45,228 bases of DNA from Spirogloea muscicola (taxonomy: Eukaryota > Streptophyta > Zygnematophyceae > Spirogloeales > Spirogloeaceae). The DNA is taken from contig WELB01000140.1 in NCBI GenBank assembly GCA_009602725.1, forward strand, positions 195,488-240,715. The letters are read 5' to 3'. The stretch's first letter is position 1, and every line of letters begins with the position of its first letter. Below are positions 38,226-45,228 of the stretch, piece after piece. The notes below the pieces were generated by a model. That model had not been told where the DNA came from. It saw nothing but the letters and a program-made list of their open reading frames with translations, and ran no database searches. Position numbers and translations under genes: made by a program.

Positions 38226-39130
38226 TCCGCACCACGGACATATTCTAGCCAGATGGAGCCTGGGGGCCTCCAAGCCCGGCTGGACGAGATCGCGGATTCG
38301 CTCGTGCTATGCGGCACGGCCGAGGAGGCATAAGTGGGTCTTGCCGCTACATTCCTCACTAGCGAGCCTCTTCAGTGGTGGAGAGGCTCCCATGAAGATA
38401 TGCTCCACTCCCGATGTGTACAACACATGTAACCTTCTCGCGCTCTTTGGCTGCTGTCTTTGCATAGGTCCATTATTTAAGCTTGGGACTGGCGTGGATC
38501 CTCTCACAATGGCATTCTTGAAACTTTCATCGATTGCGCTACACAAGCGCAAGCTTACAACTTCGCAATGTCACCCATCGATCACAAGTTATCCTGCTGA
38601 GGCGGGCGTCCTTCTCAACAAGCTCTGGTAGCTCGGACGAAGGCGAGGCCCACTTAATGTCGACCTCCAGTATCGACCTCCAGTGGGGGCTCGAGGAATG
38701 TGGCAAGGAGCCACGTGGTTGCTTTCACTGCGTCGACTTGCAACGTCCTCTCCGAGACTGCAAAGATCCCAGGCCTTCTACCTCTCGTCCGGCACGTCCT
38801 TTTGGGAAGGTCGAGGGCAACTACAAGGGCAAGCGTGAGTGCCTTAAGCAAGCCTCGATGTGTGAATTTTAACGGCAAGTTGTATGCAAGCTATTGGACC
38901 TTGTTGGCCAGGCCTGCCCGCAATCGAACTTACCTGCTATACGCTTGATCTCTGCTTTGGGGGCCGGAGGGCCTCTACTTGTGTGGCTGACCCACGCTGT
39001 AGCGTACGCTCGTTCTGGCTGCATAAATCTCCGCTCAACGCGTACATGTGGTCGGTGTCTGTGGCGCGGCCCACTTCGGGTGGCATCCCGCGCAACTTCT
39101 CTCTTCCGCTAGCGTTGTACCGCTTGGCGT
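38226..39130 (+). pseudogene. Gag C-terminal part of element IV
   Basis: After the solo LTR. At 38640-38870 it reads WGLEECGKEPRGCFHCVDLQ, where C-x2-C...C of the zinc knuckle is seen but the His is Arg (RPLRDC), then EGNYKGKRECLKQA, the block that follows the knuckle in elements II and VI. At 38890-39000 LLDLVGQACP and GAGGPLLVWLTHA match LFDLTGIARP and KAGGPLFVWIAHN of element II. Frameshifted and stop-containing before 38530. Confidence 0.6.
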
Positions 39131-39234
39131 GACCCCTGTCTTGCGGTCTCCTCGAGGTCCGCCCGTGGACGTCACATGGCTTACGGGTCCCTCGCTGTCC
39201 GCCCGTAGATAGGAAGCGCGGCCAGATTGACTGG

Positions 39235-39360
39235 TGGCTGGGAAAGGCCAGCCCAAAGGGATGGACAAGGTCCGAAGGAGCCGGAGTACGAAGGACTAGG
39301 ACTAAGACATCAGCCAGGGAACGCTCAGTAACCTCTAGTCAGGAGATGCAGGAGACCTCC
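39235..39360 (-). repeat. L9: LINE 3' end fragment
   Basis: The minus strand reads HLLTRGY and stop (about 39330), a short 3' UTR and the hairpin GGCTGGG/CCAGCCC at 39236-39254. Only the last few codons remain. Confidence 0.55.
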
Positions 39361-39373
39361 CGTAGCAGTTAGC

Positions 39374-39878
39374 TGTACGTTACCCTCGAGGTCTTCACGT
39401 GGACGTGACATTTCCCGCGACCGACCCTCGTGAGGCCCGCCCCTGACGGGGCGGGCCTGGAAGCGGCTCCCACACACCTTGGAAGGGGAGTGCCATCGAA
39501 GCATCACAGGTAGGTGGCCGGAGCGGACTGAGTATTCGATCAGTGAGGCCAGAGAGAGGCATAGTTCTGCTTGCTCCTGCCGCAGCCGCCGCCACAGCTC
39601 TGCTGCCGTCGTCTGCTGCTCAGCCCGTCGCCGTAGCTCGTCGCTTTGAACATCGCCAGCTCTCCGTCAGTGTCATAGCTGCACCCCAAGCGGGGACAGC
39701 TTCTGAGCCAGACCCTCAGTAGAGTTGCCGCCTTCTGGCGGTGCCTCTGGGTAAGACTTCCGTTGTGTCTTGTAGTAGTGCTTCACCGTAGGGGGTTTGC
39801 TTCTAAATCCCCATTGACCGAATTTAATCAGGACGTACTAACATCGAACTGCGTGTATAAGGATAAGGACGTTTCACA
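39374..39878 (+). repeat. LTR-C copy, plus orientation
   Basis: About 505 bp, TGTACGTTACCC...GGACGTTTCACA, inversely similar to 36034-36487 at its right end. CTG/GCC-rich tract at 39570-39640, hairpin TGCCGCC-TTCT-GGCGGTG at 39726-39743. No clear target duplication, so the ends are approximate. Confidence 0.55.
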
Positions 39879-40206
39879 CGCTGACTTGCACGTAGCGCGA
39901 AGATGTTATTGACTTGGCCTTCTCATTTGTGGCCTGAAAACGTGGTAATCTTAGTTGTGTTTTGCCGGCGCAGCGTGACCTGTCGACCTCCACGGTGATG
40001 CTGCTGTGCTCGTGTGACACGGGACACCAGCTCCTGCTGCCTGGCGGTGATGATACTTAGGAGAGGCCGCTAGGCCGCTAACACCCCGTTCTTAAAACTG
40101 TACACGTAGTACATACATCACTTCTGAGGGGCTGTTGCTGAAGCACTGGCTAGGATCCTCAAGGACTCCATGGCCATTGCGTCCTTCGTCGATAAGAACT
40201 TGATGG
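39879..40206. other. No gene recognised; segment shared with 6720-6790
   Basis: Contains GATGCTGCTGTGCTCGT and CACCAGCTCCTGCTGCCT as in 6725-6785. 40120-40206 reads toward the chromodomain frame (SFVDKNLMGGYRLVKW) but is not classified. Confidence 0.3.
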
Positions 40207-40470
40207 GTGGTTATAGATTGGTTAAATGGCAGAAGATCGACAAGTGGGACATGGGAGTACCTTGTAGGGTGGACAGGCTTTTATGAAAGCAATGACTCCT
40301 GGGAACCGGCAGAGAGTCTCGATAACGTGAAGGACTTGGTAAACGCTTACTGTGCTATGGTCAAGGGGAAAATGGGCGTGCGAGGACGCAACCTTGAAGG
40401 GGAGAGCTGTGTAACGAAGTTACATAGATGGAACATCATTATCGTGGGAATGATAGCTGGAGAGTACTGA
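40207..40470 (+). CDS. Divergent chromodomain frame of another chromovirus
   Basis: An 87-codon frame with DWLNGRRSTSGTWEYLVGWT, GFYESNDSWEPAESLDN and VKDLVNAYCAM. The EYLVGW-G-x(4)-NDSWEP-x2-L pattern is that of a chromodomain, with the usual C-terminal helix. Compared with elements I-III (REYLIKWLGFGPEHNTWEP) it is clearly another lineage. A charged tail follows (VKGKMGVRGRNLEGE). The ATG may be internal, because coding similarity begins upstream. It is followed by an LTR-like stretch, as expected for the 3' end of a chromovirus pol. A host chromodomain protein fragment is an alternative. Confidence 0.55.
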   Translation: MVIDWLNGRRSTSGTWEYLVGWTGFYESNDSWEPAESLDNVKDLVNAYCAMVKGKMGVRGRNLEGESCVTKLHRWNIIIVGMIAGEY

Positions 40471-40479
40471 GGAGGCCAA

Positions 40480-41060
40480 CCACCTCACCAGTCGGCCGAA
40501 GGACGACGCGCGACATTGGAGAAAGCGCAAATCTGAGTAACTGCACGCGTCGCTGAAAACCTGAACTTCCAGCGCGCGATGGCGGCACAAGCCCCGTTTC
40601 GGAATCTGGACTCCTAGTGTTAGAATTTGTAATAGTATTAGGCACGGGTTTCCGCAATCGGCGGCGACTCCAGCGCCGGAGGCGGCGGCCACGGGTGGAT
40701 ACTCTGTGGGGGCTTGTAGCAAGTGGCCGGGCGCTTATAATCCCATGAGGCCGGAGGCAGGGCTCCGCGAGGCCTCGATGGGTATATAAGGGGCAGAAGC
40801 AGCCCGCATTGAGTTCCCCTCACCCAAATGCTTGTATGACAAACCATGCACATCTCAACCGTCAGCTTATTGCCTTGTCTTGACTCATTGATTGTTTGGT
40901 TCGGACCTTTGCTTTGCGACACCAACGCCTTCGGCCTCAGGGCTTGACGATCATCAATTCGTACACGCTGAGCCGCCGTAAAGACCGATGTGCCGACTAG
41001 TTCCTCTCGGGCTAGGAAACATACAAAGCCACGGTCGTTATGCTGAGGAGGGGTCATGGG
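40480..41060 (+). repeat. LTR-like stretch with TATA box
   Basis: Non-coding stretch right after the chromodomain frame. GGGTATATAAGGGG at 40780-40793 is a strong TATA box. No second copy lies in the window, so LTR ends cannot be set. Confidence 0.4.
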
Positions 41061-41345
41061 GAGCCTTCTCAAACGCTGTATGAAGCACCAATTCTCTTCG
41101 TGATGCAGAAAAGACGGCAATCTTCGGATGTGCATAATTGATCGAGCTTTTGGCAAGCTTGTAGCTGGTACCTTTCGCCACGACAGCAAGATCGGGATAT
41201 GCGTCGACCCCAATACAACTTTGTCGTACGGTATTGGCCTGTGCCACGGAATACGCATTGGCTGCATCCTCTGTGAACTTGCGAATAACCTCCGGAGATT
41301 CCTACAAGGGATTGGGTACTTGGCACTTCCTCTTACGCGGCTATC
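41061..41345 (+). pseudogene. Ty3 RT relic (two blocks)
   Basis: Reads YEAPILFVMQKRR at about 41078 (compare [13 protein letters not shown]), then VDPNTT and LANNLRRFLQGIGYLALPLT at about 41275-41335 (compare FANYFLQGYGNLALPLT). The RT palm between them is deleted or unrecognisable. Continues directly into a LINE 3' end. Confidence 0.55.
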
Positions 41346-41480
41346 GAGTGTTTCGTAGCTGCTTAGATCCATATATGCCAGCTTTTTAGCGCTTTACCTT
41401 GGTTGGCCCTTTCGACCTTCGTGCAGTCTTTTTCTGGGCTGGCCTCTCCTAGCCACCGCCCTGTCCTGGAGGCATCTTTC
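41346..41480 (+). repeat. L10: LINE 3' UTR fragment
   Basis: GTAGCTGCTTAG, TTTTTAGCGCTTTACC, TTTTTCTGGGCTGG...CTAGCC (41438-41456) match the LINE 3' UTR. No coding part. Its insertion into the RT relic is likely. Confidence 0.5.
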
Positions 41481-42010
41481 ATCCTCACGCGCGCAACCCC
41501 AACGGACATCCTTGGGCTCAAGAGGCTCCGGCCTGCGTGGCGTGCTGTGACCCGCAATCACGCTACCTAGGAAGACAGTCTTCCAGTAGAGGCCGATGGC
41601 ACTGTGCCAGCCCAGAAAGTTAGCTACTTGGTCTCCTAGCCCGTCGAAGGGGGGGCTCTCCCAAAGAGGCCGAGGCCTGTGAAAAGCCAGCCCTTGACGC
41701 AGTGGACAGGAGAGCGAGCAGCCAGGCTACAACGCTGTCGAGTCGCTTGCTCAGGTGCACAGGATGAGCCTTACTATCTCCCTGCAGCATTCTTCATCGT
41801 ACACTTTTGCGCAGGCTGCACATTGGCTGCTGCCTCCAGGCTCTGCCAAGGGGAAGCTTGTCGCCCTCTACTCATTCCGGCCTGCAGTTGCTGACTAGAG
41901 GACGTTGAGCGTCCATTTGCACAAGTCACGTTTGATAGCTATGCGTATATTGCACCTTCTGGCCATTTCAGACTGTGGTATTTCCATTGGGCTGGCCTCC
42001 CTCAGCCATT
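41481..42010 (+). pseudogene. L11: LINE C-terminal relic and 3' hairpin
   Basis: 41705-41790 reads EQPGYNAVESLAQVHRMSLT and ISLQHSSS, then a decayed tail to a stop near 41895. The 3' hairpin GGGCTGG...CAGCC lies at 41989-42006. 41481-41690 is not recognised apart from a CCAGCCC trace. Confidence 0.5.
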
Positions 42011-42907
42011 GCCATACATTGAAAGAGCTGCATCTCCTTTATTAGCTGCTTCTTTTCTGGAAATCAGCAGTTCCTGCAGTTCCCATCCCTTAAGACACTC
42101 AGCACGGTAATCTGGGGAGGGCACACCCAAAGGACTGCATCTGCACAGCCAGAGGCGCAGCCTTGGACTGGGAGGCACAGCGAAGATTATATCACACCAG
42201 CACGAGTCTGTGGGATCGAGGCAAGGCATACACGTTGCGTCTTCACTCTCTCACTCAGCCGCTCCATGATGACAAGATGCGGCATTGCATGAACCTCTGA
42301 AATAGTTTAGCAAGACTGTGACCTGCCTGCATGCGAGCCGGATATATTCATTCGATTTGCTCCTTGCGAGGCACAAGCAGTGTGCAGGCAGATCAGACAT
42401 ATGACAATCCAACACATATCAAGCATGACAATGCGACAGTGTCTCGGTCTAAAAGATTTCCTCTTCACCATCCCATCAAACAATGTAGACATTCAGGATG
42501 TACAGCTACCCCTGTCCTCGACAAGGGCAATCATTGAGCAGCAAATCTCAATATCTGACAAGGTCACATTTCACAGCAGTAAAAACTTATTATCCACATG
42601 GACAGGGGTTGGATCGTCAACAGCTTCGGTCTGACAAGCGAAAGTGCATTACACCTGATTTGCACTTACATTCGCCATGCCTTGCAAATACGGTCCTGAT
42701 GTAACTTGCCGTTATCACCTTTCCAGGTGAAGTCGTTGGGCACCATCAGTACGAGCAAGAATCATAAGCACGCACATCTGCAACAGCACATGTATGGACC
42801 CAAATGCGGAAGATGCACACCTTACGATGTTTGTGACCAGTGAGTCTCAGCCACTGAGCGAGCGAGCCTTGAGCTCATTGTGTCACATGTGATTGATGAT
42901 GAATGAT
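42011..42907. other. No gene recognised
   Basis: About 900 bp of lower-GC sequence without convincing frames, LTR ends or RNA genes. Confidence 0.4.
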
Positions 42908-44320
42908 GGTCCCGAAAAGTGCTCATCACCTGCACCAAGTAGTGGAAGTGCAATAGCCAGCGTCAGTGTCCACCTGTGTTATGCTGGACTGCCTCAATCG
43001 TGATGTGAAATGATGCGTCAGAATGCATGAATAAGAATTCAGCCCTCGATGCATACTGAAAAATGAGTCAACCCAGCTTCTTATAAGTCAACTTTTGAGT
43101 CAAGTTATGAGTAGACTCAGCTTCTTGATGTCGATAACATGGTTGATGATATTGATAACATGGTATTGATGATGAAGTTGATGAAGTTGATACTACGGTC
43201 GGTGATGATGATCATATGGTTGATGATGTATATAGTATGGTTGATCGTATGATAATATGGTTGATGATATCATTACATGGTTGATGATTTGATGACATGG
43301 TTGATGACTTTGATGATATGGTTGACAATAACTGTGATGAAGTTGATATCGAAATTATAGTTGATGGTACTGATAATATGGTTGATGTAGTCTGTAACAT
43401 GGTTGTCGATATTGATGATTGGTTGATGGTGATGATAATGAAGGGAATGGTCCTGATAAGTGTATATCACCTGCACAAAGTACGGAATATCAATAGCCAG
43501 GGTCAGTGTGCAGTCGTACTATGCTGGACCACCTCAAACTCAATGTGAAACGATGCGTCAGAATGCATGACTAAGATGTCAGCCCTTGGTGCACACAGAA
43601 ATATGAATCAGGTCAGCTTCTTATGAGTCAAATTCCGAGTAAACTGATGAGAAGAACTCAGCTTCTCGATGACAATAACACGGTTGTTGATGTTGATGAT
43701 ATGGTCGATGACATTGAAGACATGGTTGATAATATTGAATATTTAGTTGAAAGATGGTTGAAGATATTATGAACATGGTTGAAGATACTAATAATGAAGT
43801 CGATGATGTTGATAATTTTGTTGAGTATATTGATGATGAATTTGATAATATTGATTATTTGATGATGTTGATGATGTAATAGCATGGTTGATGATGTTGA
43901 TGATGTGGTGGATCACATGATAACATGGTCGATAATTTGACGACATGGTTGATGATATTGAATACATGGCTGATGAATCTGACAAAATGGTTGACGATAG
44001 TTGTGATGAAGTTGATGATATGGACGATCTGGTCAATGGTATGATGATATCGTTGATGATATTGAGATATAGTTGATCATATTGATGATATGGTTGATAG
44101 TGTGGATCTGAAAGGAATGGTTCTGACAAGTGTTTATCACCTGCAAGTACAAGTACTGAAAATACTATAGCCAATGTCAGTGTGCAGTTGTACAGTGCTG
44201 GACTACCTCAACCTCAATGTGAAATGGTGCGTCAGAATGCATAACAGAGCTGTCAGCCCGTGGTGCACTATGACATATGAGTCGGCTTGGCTTCTTCTAA
44301 GCAACGCACTTTTGCAGCTA
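42908..44320. repeat. AT-rich higher-order satellite, three units
   Basis: A about 230-bp block begins at 42908, 43444 and 44116, each starting AATGGTC/T and containing TCACCTGCA, AGTGTGCAG/TCCAC, GTCAGAATGCAT and TCAGCTTCTT. Between the blocks are 300-440 bp of TGATGA-rich minisatellite (units like GATAACATGGTTGATGAT). Unit lengths are about 536 and 672 bp. Long frames rich in Ile/Ser/His or Met/Asp/Val across it are by-products of the repeat. Confidence 0.75.
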
Positions 44321-44390
44321 GATGGCACGAACAAGATCGATCTACTCCTCCTAGCAGTACTTTGCACCTCCTTCTGAAAGACTCTGCAGG

Positions 44391-44432
44391 CAGGCGGGTG
44401 GGCGGGCGGGCGGGCGCCCGGGCGGGCAGGGT
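44391..44432 (+). repeat. G-rich tract, possible G-quadruplex
   Basis: GCAGGCGGGTGGGCGGGCGG and more GGGC units: at least six runs of three G within about 40 bp. It separates the AT-rich satellite from GC-rich sequence. Confidence 0.55.
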
Positions 44433-44481
44433 ATCATACCAAGACAAGTCGATCTATTGAGGTTGGCGGCCTGTACAACCA

Positions 44482-45125
44482 TCAGGGACAAGAAGGACCT
44501 TGGTACAGGCGTCCGGCTTCGTCAGACGCCGTCACCGCCACGGCCGCACCTTGGCGGCAGGCTTGCCCTTGCCGTCGGGCCTGCAAGGCATACGCAGAGT
44601 GCCTCGGATCAGTGGCAGCACAGAATCGCACAGACAGACGCTGCAGCTGCTCATTGTGGCAACCGCCCAGCGAAGCAGTCCAGCGCACACCCGACGAAGC
44701 GTCAAGGCCACCGAGCAGCCGACAATCAGAGGCGCCTTGGAGCCGCGGGGGGAAGGCGAGCAGGACCAGCATTGTGCAGAACCAAGCGTCGGGAGGGAAG
44801 ATATGTGCAGGTTTGAGAATGCCATACTTGAGAGATGCAGCCGATCGCGTCGGCTTGCCGGCTGACGTGCTGACCAGCGGTGCTGGCGGCCGCGTGTCCG
44901 CAGCCGCAGCCAATCTGGCCTTGCTGGCCACTCCTCCCTTGCAGCGGGCATCGGCCACCTGGGTACACACGGCGGACAAGGGTTGTCGCGAACAACAGGC
45001 AGAGGTAGGGGGCGGACGCTCACCCGGCTTGGCGGCCCGGCCGGGCGCGGCCACCTTGGGCTTGGCGGCCGGGCCGGGCGCAGCCGCCTTGGGTTTGGCG
45101 GCCGGGCACGGGGCAGCCGCCTTGG
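44482..45125 (-). CDS. Possible partial host gene with Lys/Ala/Pro-rich N-terminal exon
   Basis: Reading leftward from 45125 the minus strand encodes about 2.5 copies of KAAAPxPAAKP, like the tail of a linker histone or another basic nuclear protein. The DNA repeats with a period near 36 bp. At about 45027 the sequence AAGCCGG|GTGAGCG is a strong splice donor, and TGTGTACCCAG near 44960 could be an acceptor. The same frame also stays open across this point (SKARLAAAADTRPPAPLVST, KPTRSAASLKYGILKP) to 44482. Whether it is one exon, two exons or no gene cannot be settled here. It is cut by the poly(A) run at the window end. Confidence 0.35.

Positions 45126-45228
<103 letters not shown>

Noticed and set aside
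43212-44174. Long Ile/Ser/Asn/His-rich minus-strand frames and Asp/Val/Met-rich plus frames
   Set aside because: They are translations of the TGATGA satellite, with no start context or domain.

Overview
This is a transposon graveyard from a eukaryotic nuclear genome, most likely a GC-rich green-lineage alga. The evidence for that is indirect: Ty3/gypsy chromoviruses with C-terminal chromodomains, LINE-type elements with an R2-like restriction-like endonuclease, a CCCTAAA-type (plant/algal) telomere-like tract, and LTR primer sites matching initiator-Met tRNA. I see no bacterial operons, rRNA, tRNA, CRISPR array or clear host gene, except possibly a fragment at the far right edge.

Layout. 1-7.6 kb holds a pile of LINE copies (L1-L7, both strands), one Ty3 relic (X1) and a telomere-like insert. 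7.6-13.8 kb is a three-level nest: LINE L7 is split by a solo LTR (LTR-A'), which is split by a two-LTR minus-strand chromovirus (element I). 13.8-16.6 kb has two more LTRs, a second Ty3 relic (X2) and LINE L8. 16.6-21.7 kb is a plus-strand Ty3 element (VI) with LTR, leader, gag, protease, RT and partial RNase H, itself hit by a solo LTR. 21.8-33.5 kb is a minus-strand chromovirus (element II, LTR-B family) that took four later insertions of the LTR-A family: one internally deleted element (III) and three solo LTRs. 33.5-39.1 kb holds the 5' end of a further minus element (V, LTR-C, perfect primer site) and a plus-strand gag relic (IV) split by a solo LTR. 39.2-42.0 kb has LINE 3' ends, an LTR-C copy, a divergent chromodomain ORF with a TATA-bearing LTR-like stretch, and an RT relic. 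42.9-44.3 kb is an AT-rich higher-order satellite. 44.4-45.2 kb has a G-rich tract, a possible Lys/Ala/Pro-rich exon on the minus strand and a terminal run of 103 A.

The genes are the parts of retrotransposons: Gag packages RNA, protease processes the polyprotein, RT/RNase H copies RNA primed from tRNA-iMet at the primer binding site, and integrase plus chromodomain target insertion. LINEs use RT plus the restriction-like endonuclease for target-primed insertion. Almost every copy is broken by frameshifts, stops or nested insertion. The longest well-preserved frame is the integrase-chromodomain ORF of element III, and it has lost the catalytic Glu.

The most interesting points are: one 7-bp stem, 4-nt loop hairpin kept in LTRs of several otherwise divergent families with compensatory base changes; a conserved GGGCTGG/CCAGCCC hairpin near the 3' end of all LINE copies; a telomere-like tract that replaced 7 bp of a Ty3 relic; and the target-site duplications that allow the insertion order to be read.
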